The notes under the pieces: generated by a model | What the model was told of the DNA's origin: nothing | Seen by the model: only the letters and a program-made list of their open reading frames with translations | Databases searched by the model: none | Assembly: GCF_000717335.1 (NCBI RefSeq) | Contig: NZ_JNYZ01000016.1 | Location: 1 to 64,000, forward strand | From: Amycolatopsis jejuensis | Lineage (GTDB): Bacteria; Actinomycetota; Actinomycetes; Mycobacteriales; Pseudonocardiaceae | Direction: 5' to 3' | Length of the DNA stretch: 64,000 bases | Made by a program: the position numbers and the translations under genes | Shown: positions 9,047 to 17,863 of the stretch, piece by piece | How positions within the stretch are numbered: the stretch's first letter is position 1 | How the letters are laid out: each line of letters opens with the position of its first letter

Positions 9047-10039
9047 ATGATCCCCGGGGTGTTCGCGCTGGCGTCCGTGCTGGTGTTCGTGGTGCGGTTC
9101 GCGCGTGAGCCGCGGCGGTTCGGCAACGCGGTGTGGTTTGTGATCGCGCTGGGGTTCACCGGGCTGTGGCTGCTGTCGTTGCTGCGTGCGGTGCAGTGGG
9201 CGCAGACCGCGGTGCTCGTGCTGGTCGGGATCGCCGCCGTGCTGGCCGCGCTCGTGCTGCCGTGGGCCTTGATCGCGAACGGCGTGGTGATGCTGCGGCG
9301 GGAAGGGCATCGGCTCGCGAACCTGTTGTCGCTCCTGGCCGGGCTCGGCCTGCTCGCCGTGTTCGTGCTCGCGGTGACCGCGCTCGCGTTCAACGATTCG
9401 CCGTTGCTGCTGGTGACCGCGATGATGGCGCTGCTCGTGACGGGTTACCTGGCGTTCCTGTTCACCGCGCTGCTGCTGTACTCGATCCTCTACAGCCAGG
9501 TCAACCGGCATGCCCGCGCCGGAGCGGTGATCGTGCTCGGTTCCGGGCTGCTGGGTGATCGCGTACCGCCGCTGCTCGCGAGCCGCCTCGACCGGGCGGT
9601 GCAGGTGCAGCAGCGGTCTCCGGGTGCGTTGCTCGTGGTGTCCGGCGGACAGGGCTCGGACGAGCTGACCTCGGAGGCCGCCGCGATGGCCCGGTACCTC
9701 GCAGCCGCGGGCGTGCCGGACTCCCAGGTGGTGCTGGAAGACCGGGCGACGACCACCGACGAGAACCTGCGGTTCAGCGTCGCGCTGCTCGGCGCCCGTG
9801 GTTTCGCGGGCCCGATTCTGGCCGTGACGAACAACTATCACGTGTTCCGCACGGCACTCCTCGCCCGGCGGCTGGGGCTCCGGCTGAACGTGATCGGCGC
9901 GAAGACGGCGTCGTACTTCGTGCCGAGCGCGTTCCTGCGCGAGTTCGTGGCGTTGCTGCTGCAGTACCGGAAAACCAACGCGGCGATCCTGCTGATGCTG
10001 GCCGCGGGACCGTTGCTGCTCTTCTGGTACGACCAGTGA
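9047..10039 (+). CDS. YdcF/ElyC (DUF218) family membrane protein
   Basis: 330 aa. The first ~160 residues form about five hydrophobic helices. The DUF218 domain follows: AVIVLGSGLLGDRVPPLLASR opens it, and GGQGSDELTSEAAAMARYL and TTTDENLRFS are the usual conserved blocks, with TNNYHVFRTALLAR near the end. A last hydrophobic segment closes the protein. Family members (SanA, ElyC, YdcF) are linked to envelope integrity and have an unsettled enzymatic role. It starts 24 nt after the permease, and its stop abuts the stop of the convergent cold-shock gene with no base between. Confidence 0.85.
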   Translation: MIPGVFALASVLVFVVRFAREPRRFGNAVWFVIALGFTGLWLLSLLRAVQWAQTAVLVLVGIAAVLAALVLPWALIANGVVMLRREGHRLANLLSLLAGLGLLAVFVLAVTALAFNDSPLLLVTAMMALLVTGYLAFLFTALLLYSILYSQVNRHARAGAVIVLGSGLLGDRVPPLLASRLDRAVQVQQRSPGALLVVSGGQGSDELTSEAAAMARYLAAAGVPDSQVVLEDRATTTDENLRFSVALLGARGFAGPILAVTNNYHVFRTALLARRLGLRLNVIGAKTASYFVPSAFLREFVALLLQYRKTNAAILLMLAAGPLLLFWYDQ

Positions 10040-10264
10040 TCAGGCCGGGCGCACCAGGATCGCGCGCCAGTGGTAGCCGTCCTGCTCCGCGCGCTCGGCG
10101 GTGAACCGCACCTCGGCGCCGGCCACCAGCTCGCGGAAGCGTCCGGGCTGCTCGTACTCGATCATCGAGTAGTGCGCCCACACCTGCTCGTAGAGGGTGG
10201 GGGTTTCGAGCACTCCCCAGCCCTCTTCGGCCTCCCAGCTGACGACTTTCCCGCGGTACTCCAC
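10040..10264 (-). CDS. Small divergent cold-shock-domain protein
   Basis: 74 aa, the size of a stand-alone CspA. EYRGKVVSWEAEEGWGVLE aligns with the beta1-beta2/RNP1 region (normally GxVKWFNxxKGYGFI), and VWAHYSMIE with RNP2 (VFVHYSAI). Several RNA-stacking aromatics are replaced (Phe to Val or Leu), so nucleic-acid affinity may differ. GTG 10264 gives an N-terminus that matches the family and lies 5 nt after the DEAD-box helicase stop, implying one transcript and coupled translation. Both products would act on RNA structure. Confidence 0.75.
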   Translation of the reverse strand: MEYRGKVVSWEAEEGWGVLETPTLYEQVWAHYSMIEYEQPGRFRELVAGAEVRFTAERAEQDGYHWRAILVRPA

Positions 10265-10269
10265 GCCGC

Positions 10270-11751
10270 TCAGCTGCCCGGCTGCCGACGTCCCCGGCCG
10301 CGGGCCGGGTTGCGGGAGTTTCCGTTCTGGGAGCGGCGTTCCGGCTGCCCGGAGCGGTGCTCCCCGCGCGCCTGACGGTCGCCCTGACCACGCCGTGGCT
10401 CGGTGGTACGGCCGCCTTCCCGGCGCGCCGCGCTGCCGTTGCCGCCGTCCCTCCGTGCCTGGCCGCCGCGGCCGCGGTTGTCCGGCGCGGGACGACCGCC
10501 CCGGCGACGTCCGGTGCCCGGCGCAGCCCCGGTGGCGGTGACCTTCGACGGCCGTGTGTCCACCACCGGCCGCCGCGGCGAAGCGCCGAACGTGCGCTCG
10601 CCCGGCGCGAGTTCCGCGAGCAGCGGGTGGTCCGGCGAAATCCGCGTGGTGGTGGGGGAGATGCCTGCCTTGCGGGTGAGCGCGCGGACGTCGGTGACCT
10701 GGTCGTCGGTCATCAGCGTGATCACGGTGCCCGACGCGCCCGCGCGGGCGGTGCGGCCCGACCGGTGCAGGTACGCCTTGTGCTCCACCGGCGGGTCGGC
10801 GTGGATGACGAGCGTGACGTCGTCGACGTGGATGCCGCGCGCCGCGATGTCGGTGGCCACCAGGGTTTTCGCGGTGCCGCTGGAGAACGCTTCGAGGTTG
10901 CGGGTGCGCGCGTTCTGGCCGAGGTTGCCGTGCAGTTCGACCGCCGGGACACCGTTCGCGACCAGCTTGCGGGTGAGCGCCTTCGCACGGTGCTTGGTGC
11001 GGGTGAACACCAGCGTGCGGCCGGGCGCCGCGGTGAGGTCGACCAGCACCGGCAGCCGGTGCGTTTCCTCGAGGTGCAGGACGTGGTGCGTCATCTTCTC
11101 GACGGGCGACTGGGCCGAATCGACGCTGTGCAGCATCGGGTCGTTCATGAAGCGCTTCACCAGCACGTCGACGCCGCCGTCGAGGGTCGCCGAGAACAGC
11201 AGCCGCTGGCCGCGTTCCGGGGTGGCCGCCATGATGCGCCGGACCTCGGGAAGGAAGCCGAGGTCGGCCATGTGGTCGGCCTCGTCGAGCACGGTGATCT
11301 CGATTTTGTCCAGCTTCGCCTCGCCGGACCGCATGTGGTCGGCCAGCCTGCCGGGGCAGGCGACGACGATGTCGACGCCGTCGCGCAGCTTCGTGATCTG
11401 CGGGTTCGCGCTCACGCCGCCGAAGATCGTGGTGGCCTTGAGGCCCAGCGGACGCGCCAGCGGCAGGATGGCCGCCTCGATCTGGGTGGCGAGCTCGCGG
11501 GTGGGCGCGAGGATGAGCGCACGCGGGCGGCCGGGACGGCGGCGCGTGGGCCCGGCGGCGAGCCGGGCGAGCACGGGCAGCACGAAGCCGTACGTCTTGC
11601 CGGAGCCGGTGCGGCCGCGGCCGAGCACGTCCCGGCCGGCGAGCGTGTGCGGCAGCGTGGCGGCCTGGATGGGGAACGGCGCGGTGACGCCCTGTGCGGC
11701 GAGCGCGTCGACGAGGGCCTTGGGCAGGCCAAGTTCGGTGAAAGTGGTCAT
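10270..11751 (-). CDS. DEAD-box RNA helicase
   Basis: 493 aa ATP-dependent RNA helicase. Motifs in order: Q motif region (FTELGLPKALVDAL...PFPIQAATLP), I GRGRTGSGKT, Ia PTRELA, II DEAD (VLDEADHMADLGF), III SAT (LLFSATLD), IV LVFTRTK, V ATDIAARGIHV, VI HRSGRTARAG. From about residue 375 the tail is Arg/Gly/Asn-rich and unstructured (GRRRGGRPAPDNRGRGGQ and similar), as in RhlE/CsdA-type helicases, and probably binds RNA. ATG 11751 precedes the Q motif; no good ribosome site is seen, so the message may be leaderless or begin at ATG 11787. It leads a two-gene operon with the cold-shock gene. Confidence 0.92.
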   Translation of the reverse strand: MTTFTELGLPKALVDALAAQGVTAPFPIQAATLPHTLAGRDVLGRGRTGSGKTYGFVLPVLARLAAGPTRRRPGRPRALILAPTRELATQIEAAILPLARPLGLKATTIFGGVSANPQITKLRDGVDIVVACPGRLADHMRSGEAKLDKIEITVLDEADHMADLGFLPEVRRIMAATPERGQRLLFSATLDGGVDVLVKRFMNDPMLHSVDSAQSPVEKMTHHVLHLEETHRLPVLVDLTAAPGRTLVFTRTKHRAKALTRKLVANGVPAVELHGNLGQNARTRNLEAFSSGTAKTLVATDIAARGIHVDDVTLVIHADPPVEHKAYLHRSGRTARAGASGTVITLMTDDQVTDVRALTRKAGISPTTTRISPDHPLLAELAPGERTFGASPRRPVVDTRPSKVTATGAAPGTGRRRGGRPAPDNRGRGGQARRDGGNGSAARREGGRTTEPRRGQGDRQARGEHRSGQPERRSQNGNSRNPARGRGRRQPGS

Positions 11752-11986
11752 GATGATGTGCGGACGCGTCGCGTCCCAAGTCTCCATACGTAGCGTGGTT
11801 GTCCTGCCCGGCGCGGCCTCGGGGCGGCTGCGGCGCGTGGTCGTCGACAACGGTGAAACGCGGCCCGAGGCAGAACTGAGCGGACCGCGTGCCCGAGTGT
11901 AGCGGTTCAAGATCCCGGCGGCTACGTGATATTGCCCGCACGGCCACCGCCGTGACCCGAACGTCCAGTGTGGACCCGTGCTAATG

Positions 11987-12000
11987 TTACCCATCGGTAA
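11987..12000. promoter_or_regulatory. TTAC-N6-GTAA palindrome upstream of the acyl-CoA dehydrogenase
   Basis: TTACCCATCGGTAA sits 23 bp before the start codon; extended by one base each side it is GTTACC-CATC-GGTAAC. The nearly identical TTACTCGACGGTAA lies upstream of ccr at 35404-35417 (11 of 14 positions shared), suggesting a common TetR-like repressor of acyl-CoA genes. A possible -10 (TAATGT) overlaps the left end. Confidence 0.55.
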
Positions 12001-12022
12001 CGTCGGCTGACCTGGAGAAGCG

Positions 12023-13741
12023 ATGAGTGAAACGGCGCTGCTCAACCCTCGGGACCCTGACCTGCGGCGGTTCGACCCGGAGACGCGGCGGCTCCTGCAG
12101 GCGACCATCGACTGGTTCGAGTCGCGGGGCAAACGCCGGCTCACCGAGGCCTATCACGCGCACGAGTTCTACGCGGATTTCCTCGAATTCGCAGGTAAGG
12201 AAGGCCTGTTCGCTGCCTTCCTGACCCCGGCCGCCGATTCCGCGGGCGACCCGGACAAGCGCTGGGACACGAGCCGGATCGCCGCGCTGGCGGAGATCCT
12301 CGGCTTCTACGGGCTCAACTACTGGTACCCCTTCCAGGTCACCGTGCTCGGCCTCGGCCCGGTGTGGCAGAGCGGCAACGCCGCCGCGCGCAAACGTGCC
12401 GCGGAAGCGCTGGCCACAGGTGGCGTCGGCGCGTTCGGACTGTCCGAAAAGGACCATGGCGCGGACATCTACTCGTCCGACCTGGTGCTCACCCCCGACG
12501 GCGACGGCTACCGCGCGAACGGCACGAAGTACTACATCGGCAACGGGAACTGCGCGCGTACGGTCTCGGTGTTCGGCCGCATCGAAGGAATCGACGGGCC
12601 GGACCAATATGTGTTCTTCTATGCCGATTCGGAACATCCGAACTACCACGTGGTCAAGAACATCGTGCCGTCGCAGATGTATGTCGCGGAATTCCGGCTC
12701 GAAGACTACCCGGTGCGCGCCGAGGACCTCCTGCACACCGGCGCGGAAGCGTTCAGTGCCGCGCTGAACACGGTCAACATCGGCAAGTTCAACCTGTGCT
12801 TCGGCGGCATCGGCATGGCCACGCATTCGCTGTACGAAGCGATCACACACGCGCACAACCGGGTCCTGTACGGCAAGCCGGTAACCGATTTCCCGCACGT
12901 GCGGCGGGAATTCGTGGAGGCGTACGCGCGGCTGACCGGGATGAAGCTGTTCTCCGACCGCGCGATCGACTACTTCCGCTCGGCGAACCAGCAGGACCGG
13001 CGCTACCTGCTGTACAACCCGATCACCAAGATGAAGGTGACCACCGAGGCACAGAAAGTGATCGGCCTGGTCGCGGATGTGGTGGCGGCCAAGGGTTTCG
13101 AGGCCGACACGTACCTCGCGATGGCGAAGAACGACATCGACGGCCTGCCGAAGCTGGAGGGTACGGTCGCGGTGAACCTCGCGCTGATCGCGAAGTTCAT
13201 GCCCGCGTACCTGTTCGCGCCGCAGGAGTACCCACCGGTCCCGACCCGCGACGACGCCTCCGACGACGACTTCCTGTTCCGCCAAGGCCCCGCGCGCGGC
13301 CTGTCGAAGATCCGTTTCCACGACTGGAAACCGGCCTACGCGAACGCGGCGCACCTCCCGAACGTCGCCCGGTTCACCGAACAGGCCGGAATACTGGTAC
13401 GGCTGCTGGCGGAAGCCACCCCGGACGAGGCACAACAGGCGGACCTCGACTTCGGGCTCGCGCTCACCGAGCTGTTCACGCTGGTGGTGTACGGCCAGCT
13501 GATCCTGGAGCAAGCCGAACTGACCGGCGTACCCGACGACGTGATCGACCAGCTGTTCGCGGTGCTGGTGCAAGACTTCAGCCTCGCGGCGGTCGATTTG
13601 CACGGGAAGCCGAGCTCGACGGAGAAGCAGCAGGAGCTGGCCCTGGCCGCCCTGCGAAAGCCCGTGGTGGACGACGAGCGCTTCACCCGGGTGTGGACCA
13701 CGGTGCGGGACCTTTCGGGTGCTTACGAGATGAATCCCTGA
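12023..13741 (+). CDS. Acyl-CoA dehydrogenase family protein (long variant)
   Basis: 572 aa flavoprotein, longer than the usual 380-aa dehydrogenases. The N-terminal helical domain (1-130) is followed by the FAD/substrate beta domain: GAFGLSEKDHGADIYSSDLVL corresponds to the flavin-contacting segment and NGTKYYIGNG to the conserved beta strand. The C-terminal helical half carries HNRVLYGKPVTDFPHVR and an extra ~150-residue tail. It should oxidise an acyl-CoA to the enoyl-CoA; chain length is not evident. ATG 12023 has GGAGAAG upstream. It is monocistronic, with a palindromic candidate operator just upstream and a 30-bp repeat array just downstream. Confidence 0.85.
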   Translation: MSETALLNPRDPDLRRFDPETRRLLQATIDWFESRGKRRLTEAYHAHEFYADFLEFAGKEGLFAAFLTPAADSAGDPDKRWDTSRIAALAEILGFYGLNYWYPFQVTVLGLGPVWQSGNAAARKRAAEALATGGVGAFGLSEKDHGADIYSSDLVLTPDGDGYRANGTKYYIGNGNCARTVSVFGRIEGIDGPDQYVFFYADSEHPNYHVVKNIVPSQMYVAEFRLEDYPVRAEDLLHTGAEAFSAALNTVNIGKFNLCFGGIGMATHSLYEAITHAHNRVLYGKPVTDFPHVRREFVEAYARLTGMKLFSDRAIDYFRSANQQDRRYLLYNPITKMKVTTEAQKVIGLVADVVAAKGFEADTYLAMAKNDIDGLPKLEGTVAVNLALIAKFMPAYLFAPQEYPPVPTRDDASDDDFLFRQGPARGLSKIRFHDWKPAYANAAHLPNVARFTEQAGILVRLLAEATPDEAQQADLDFGLALTELFTLVVYGQLILEQAELTGVPDDVIDQLFAVLVQDFSLAAVDLHGKPSSTEKQQELALAALRKPVVDDERFTRVWTTVRDLSGAYEMNP

Positions 13742-13761
13742 CCGTTCCTGGGCGGAAAGCA

Positions 13762-13870
13762 CCCCAATGTGGCATTGGGTGCATGTGACGCACCGAATGC
13801 CACATTGGGTGCATGTGACGCACCGAATGCCACATTGGGTGCGTGGGATGCACCCAATGCCACATTGGGG
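13762..13870. repeat. 30-bp-period mini-palindrome array, copy 1
   Basis: 3.5 units of exactly 30 bp starting at 13766. Each unit alternates element A, AATG-N3-CATT with centre TGG or its complement CCA, and element B, GGTGC-N7-GCACC with loops ATGTGAC or GTGGGAT. The array opens CCCCAATG and closes CATTGGGG. It fills the gap between two convergent genes and ends 3 nt from the tex stop. Because 30 is a multiple of three, every frame reads as a decapeptide repeat without stops; this is not coding. Related arrays lie at 36564-36672 and 46411-46549. Confidence 0.9.
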
Positions 13871-13873
13871 TCG

Positions 13874-16222
13874 CTACTTCCCGAACCCTGCCCGCCGAAG
13901 AGCGTCGGCCATGGAGCCGCTACCGCCGGAGTCGCGACGGCCGCCACCACCGCGTTGTTGCTGCTGCTGCGGGTTCCGCCGCTGCCCGCCGCCTTGCGCA
14001 CGGTCCCGGTCCCGTCCACCGCCGCGGTTGCCCGCGCCCGGCTCGTCGTCCAGACGGAGCGTGAGGGAGATCCGCTTCCGGGGCACGTCGACGTCCAGGA
14101 CCTTCACCTTCACGATGTCTCCCGGCTTCACGACGTCGCGCGGGTCCTTCACGAAGTTCTTCGACAGCGCCGACACGTGGGCCAGGCCGTCCTGGTGGAC
14201 GCCGACGTCGATGAACGCGCCGAAGGCGGCCACGTTCGTCACCACGCCCTCCAGGCGCATGCCCGGCTTGAGATCCGAGATCTTGTCGACCCCCTCGGCG
14301 AACGTTGCCGTCTTGAATGCCGGACGCGGGTCGCGGCCCGGTTTTTCCAGTTCCGACAGGATGTCGGTGACCGTCGGGAGACCGAAGGTGTCGTCGACGA
14401 ACTGGGTCGGCTTCAGTGCCTGCAGTGTGCGGGCGTTGCCGATCAGTTCGCGGATTCCGGCGCCGGTGTGGTCGAGGATCCGCCGCACCACCGGGTACGC
14501 CTCGGGGTGCACGCTGGACGCGTCGAGCGGGTCGTCGCCGTCCGGGATGCGCAGGAAGCCCGCGCACTGCTCGAATGCCTTCGGACCCAGCCGCGCGACG
14601 TCCTTGAGTGCCGTGCGGCTACGGAATGGCCCGTTGCCGTCGCGGTGCGCCACGATGTTCTCCGCCAGGGACGTCGTGATCCCCGAAACCCGCGTCAGCA
14701 GTGGCGCCGATGCGGTGTTCACGTCCACGCCGACCGCGTTCACGCAGTCCTCCACCACCGCGTCCAGCGAACGCGACAGCGACACCTCCGACAGGTCGTG
14801 CTGGTACTGCCCGACCCCGATCGACTTCGGGTCGATCTTCACCAGCTCCGCCAGCGGGTCCTGCAGCCGTCGCGCGATCGAGACCGCGCCGCGCAGCGAC
14901 ACGTCCATGCCCGGCAGTTCCTGCGAGGCGAACGCCGACGCCGAGTACACCGACGCACCCGCCTCCGACACCACCGCCTTGGTGAGCTTGAGCTCCGGGT
15001 GCTTCTTGATCAGTTCCTGCGCCAGCTTGTCGGTCTCCCGCGACGCGGTGCCGTTGCCGATCGAAATCAGGTCGACCTGGTGTTTCGCCGACAGCGCGGC
15101 CAGCTCGGCAATCGACTGGTCCCACTTGTTCGCGGGCTGGTGCGGGTAGATCACGTGCGTGTCGACGACCTTGCCGGTCGCGTCCACCACGGCCACCTTC
15201 ACGCCGGTGCGGAAACCCGGGTCGAGACCCATCGTCGCGCGCGTGCCGGCGGGGGCGGCCAGCAGCAGGTCGCGCAGGTTCGCGGCGAACACGCGCACGG
15301 CGTCGTCCTCGGCCGACTGGCGCAACCGCATCCGCAGGTCGATGCCCAGGTGCAGGAGGATCTTCGTGCGCCACGCCCAGCGCACGGTGTCGCCGAGCCA
15401 CTTGTCCGCCGGACGGCCCTGCTGCGAGACGCCGAACCGCGCGGCAATGCGCTGTTCGTACTCGGTCGGGCCGACCTGCGGTTCGTCGGAGGGCTCGGCG
15501 GCCTCCATCGACAGGTCCAGGATTTCTTCCTTCTCGCCGCGCAGCATGGCGAGGATCCGGTGCGAGGGGAGCTTCGTATAGGGCTCGGAGAAGTCGAAGT
15601 AGTCGGAGAACTTGGCGCCGTCGGTCTCCTTGCCGGCGCGGACCTTCGACGCGAGGTGCCCCTCGGTCCACATCTTCTCGCGCAGCTCGCCGATCAGGTC
15701 GGCGTCCTCGGCGAACCGCTCGACCAGGATCGAGCGGGCGCCGTCGAGGGCGGCCTGCGCGTCGGCGACGCCCTTGTCCGCGTCGACGAACACCGCGGCG
15801 GCCGCCTGCGGGTCGGTGGACGGGTCGCTCATCAGGCCGTCGGCCAGCGGCTCCAGCCCCGCCTCACGGGCGATCTGCGCCTTGGTCCGCCGCTTCGGCT
15901 TGTACGGCAGGTAGATGTCCTCCAGCCGCGACTTCGTGTCCGCGGCGAGGATCTGCGCCTCCAGCGCCTCGTCCAGCTTGCCCTGGCTCCGGATGGAATC
16001 GAGCACCGCGACCCGGCGCTCGTCCAGTTCCCGCAGGTAACGCAGCCGTTCCTCGAGGGTGCGCAGCTGCGCGTCGTCGAGCATCCCGGTGACTTCCTTG
16101 CGGTACCGGGCGATGAACGGCACCGTCGACCCCTCGTCGAGGAGGGTGACGGCGGCCTTGACCTGCCCTTCGCGGACCCCCAGTTCTCCGGCGATCCGCT
16201 GCTCGACCGACTCCACGCTCAC
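13874..16222 (-). CDS. tex: Tex family S1 RNA-binding protein
   Basis: 782 aa. The Tex architecture is complete: N-terminal helical/HTH region ([39 protein letters not shown]), YqgF/RNase H-like domain ([18 protein letters not shown]), helix-hairpin-helix ([21 protein letters not shown]) and an S1 domain ([31 protein letters not shown]). The tail is Gly/Arg/Gln-rich with a QQQQQ run. Tex proteins bind nucleic acid and influence transcription; the precise role is unsettled. GTG 16222 is preferred over ATG 16264 because AGGAG lies 7 nt upstream and the N-terminus then matches the family. Confidence 0.93.
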   Translation of the reverse strand: MSVESVEQRIAGELGVREGQVKAAVTLLDEGSTVPFIARYRKEVTGMLDDAQLRTLEERLRYLRELDERRVAVLDSIRSQGKLDEALEAQILAADTKSRLEDIYLPYKPKRRTKAQIAREAGLEPLADGLMSDPSTDPQAAAAVFVDADKGVADAQAALDGARSILVERFAEDADLIGELREKMWTEGHLASKVRAGKETDGAKFSDYFDFSEPYTKLPSHRILAMLRGEKEEILDLSMEAAEPSDEPQVGPTEYEQRIAARFGVSQQGRPADKWLGDTVRWAWRTKILLHLGIDLRMRLRQSAEDDAVRVFAANLRDLLLAAPAGTRATMGLDPGFRTGVKVAVVDATGKVVDTHVIYPHQPANKWDQSIAELAALSAKHQVDLISIGNGTASRETDKLAQELIKKHPELKLTKAVVSEAGASVYSASAFASQELPGMDVSLRGAVSIARRLQDPLAELVKIDPKSIGVGQYQHDLSEVSLSRSLDAVVEDCVNAVGVDVNTASAPLLTRVSGITTSLAENIVAHRDGNGPFRSRTALKDVARLGPKAFEQCAGFLRIPDGDDPLDASSVHPEAYPVVRRILDHTGAGIRELIGNARTLQALKPTQFVDDTFGLPTVTDILSELEKPGRDPRPAFKTATFAEGVDKISDLKPGMRLEGVVTNVAAFGAFIDVGVHQDGLAHVSALSKNFVKDPRDVVKPGDIVKVKVLDVDVPRKRISLTLRLDDEPGAGNRGGGRDRDRAQGGGQRRNPQQQQQRGGGGRRDSGGSGSMADALRRAGFGK

Positions 16223-16324
16223 TACCAGGCTCCTGCTCGTCTCGGCTTGCTCCCGAGCGTGCATTGTGCCGCTGCCGCCCCGGCGCGCTGCGGATGGCCC
16301 GCCGAAGCACCTCCGGAAGTTCCT

Positions 16325-16351
16325 TGACATCCGTATTGGTCTAGTCCATTT
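16325..16351 (+). promoter_or_regulatory. Chitinase promoter with DasR-type operator (dre)
   Basis: ATTGGTCTAGTCCATT (16336-16351) matches 13 of 16 positions of the DasR responsive element ACTGGTCTAGACCAGT known from Streptomyces. A consensus -35 TTGACA lies at 16325-16330; with a 17-bp spacer the weak -10 CATTTT falls at 16348-16353, so the operator fills the promoter spacer. This predicts GlcNAc/glucosamine-phosphate-responsive repression of the chitinase. Confidence 0.75.
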
Positions 16352-16390
16352 TGAGGTGATCTGGCTCACTCTCATCGTGGAGGTACGCCC

Positions 16391-17863
16391 GTGTCCCCAG
16401 ATCGGTCCCCCCGGCGCAAGCCTGCGTTCTTTTCGCTATTGACCACCGTCGCACTCGCGCTCGGCGTCACGTTCGCCCTCGGCTCCGGCAGTGCCGCGGC
16501 CGCCAACATCCTCGCCAACCCCGGCTTCGAAAGCGGCTCGCTCGGCGGCTGGACCTGCACCGGCACCGCGTCGGTCGTCTCCACCCAGGCCCACGACGGC
16601 AGTCACGCGCTCAGCGCCGCACCGTCGTCGTCCGACACCGGCCAGTGTTCACAGCAGGTGAGCGTGCAGGCCAACACCACGTACCGGCTGTCCGCGTGGG
16701 TCCAGGGCAGCTACGTCTACCTGGGCGTTTCCGGTTCCGCCGAGCAGAGCACCTGGACGCCCGGCGGCACCGGCTGGCAGCAGCTGAGCCTCACGTTCAC
16801 CACCGGCGCGTCCACCAGCCTCACCGTGTACCTGCACGGCTGGTACGCGCAGCCGGCCTACCTCGCCGACGACGTGAACCTCGTCGGCCCCGGCACCCCG
16901 CCGCCGACGACGTCCACCACGCCCACGACTCCGACGACCCCCACCACCACGACCAGCCCGCCACCCACCAAGAGCCTGCCGAAGCACGTGCTCACCGGGT
17001 ACTGGCAGAACTTCGACAACGGCGCGAAGGTGCTGAAGCTGGCTGACGTGCCGACGACGTACAACGTCATCGCGGTCGCCTTCGCCGACGCCACCGGCAC
17101 GCCCGGCGCGGTGAACTTCACCCTGGACCCGGGCCTGTCCTCGAAGCTCGGCGGCTACACCGACGCGCAGTTCCGCGCCGACATCAAGACCGTGCAGGCC
17201 CGCGGCCAGAAGGTGATCATTTCCGTCGGCGGCCAGAACGGCACCATCAGCGTGAACGACGGGAACTCGGCGACCAGCTTCGCCAACTCGGTCAAATCGC
17301 TGATCTCCACGTACGGCTTCGACGGCGTCGACATCGACCTCGAGAACGGCGTCAACCCCACGTACATGGGACAGGCGCTGCGCAGCATCCACGACGGCGG
17401 CGGCTCGGTGATCACGATGGCGCCGCAGACCATCGACATGCAGTCCACGCAGGGCGGTTATTTCCAGCTGGCGTCGAACGTCAAGGACATCCTCACCGTC
17501 GTCAACATGCAGTACTACAACTCGGGCACGATGCTCGGCTGCGACGGCAAGGTCTACGCACAGAGCACGGTCGACTTCCTGACGGCACTCGCGTGCATCC
17601 AGCTGCAGGGCGGGCTGCGCGCGGACCAGGTCGCGCTCGGGCTGCCGTCCTCGGGCTCGGCGGCAGGCGGCGGGTACCAGGCGCCGTCTAACGTCGTGTC
17701 GGCGATGAACTGCCTGGCCAAGGGGACGGGCTGCAGCTCGTTCAAGCCCTCGGCCACCTATCCGGACCTGCGGGGCGCGATGACCTGGTCGATCAACTGG
17801 GATGCGTCGAACGGGTACGGCTTCGCCAACACGGTGAGCGCCGGGCTGGCGACTCTGCCCTAA
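16391..17863 (+). CDS. Secreted GH18 chitinase with N-terminal carbohydrate-binding module
   Basis: 490 aa. The signal peptide ends around ASA-rich residues 35-38. A CBM4/9-like beta-sandwich (about 39-165: [16 protein letters not shown] opens it) is joined by a Pro/Thr linker ([14 protein letters not shown]) to a GH18 barrel (about 200-490). The catalytic motif DGVDIDLE is at 311-318 with Glu318 as proton donor. It cleaves beta-1,4-GlcNAc polymers outside the cell. GTG 16391 has GGAGG 7 nt upstream. A DasR-type operator covers the promoter. Its stop codon overlaps the stop of the convergent monooxygenase by 4 nt. Confidence 0.95.
   Translation: MSPDRSPRRKPAFFSLLTTVALALGVTFALGSGSAAAANILANPGFESGSLGGWTCTGTASVVSTQAHDGSHALSAAPSSSDTGQCSQQVSVQANTTYRLSAWVQGSYVYLGVSGSAEQSTWTPGGTGWQQLSLTFTTGASTSLTVYLHGWYAQPAYLADDVNLVGPGTPPPTTSTTPTTPTTPTTTTSPPPTKSLPKHVLTGYWQNFDNGAKVLKLADVPTTYNVIAVAFADATGTPGAVNFTLDPGLSSKLGGYTDAQFRADIKTVQARGQKVIISVGGQNGTISVNDGNSATSFANSVKSLISTYGFDGVDIDLENGVNPTYMGQALRSIHDGGGSVITMAPQTIDMQSTQGGYFQLASNVKDILTVVNMQYYNSGTMLGCDGKVYAQSTVDFLTALACIQLQGGLRADQVALGLPSSGSAAGGGYQAPSNVVSAMNCLAKGTGCSSFKPSATYPDLRGAMTWSINWDASNGYGFANTVSAGLATLP

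Noticed and set aside
3057..10039. A specialised-metabolite cluster
   Set aside because: Permease, SDR, QueA-like and ABC genes form separate small units; there is no synthase, carrier protein or tailoring set.
11752..12144. Longer N-terminus for the DEAD-box helicase
   Set aside because: The extension runs through the promoter region of the acyl-CoA dehydrogenase and has no helicase homology; the family begins at the Q motif.
13762..13870. CRISPR-like regular repeats
   Set aside because: The period is 30 bp but there are no unique spacers; repeats are contiguous and no cas genes are present.
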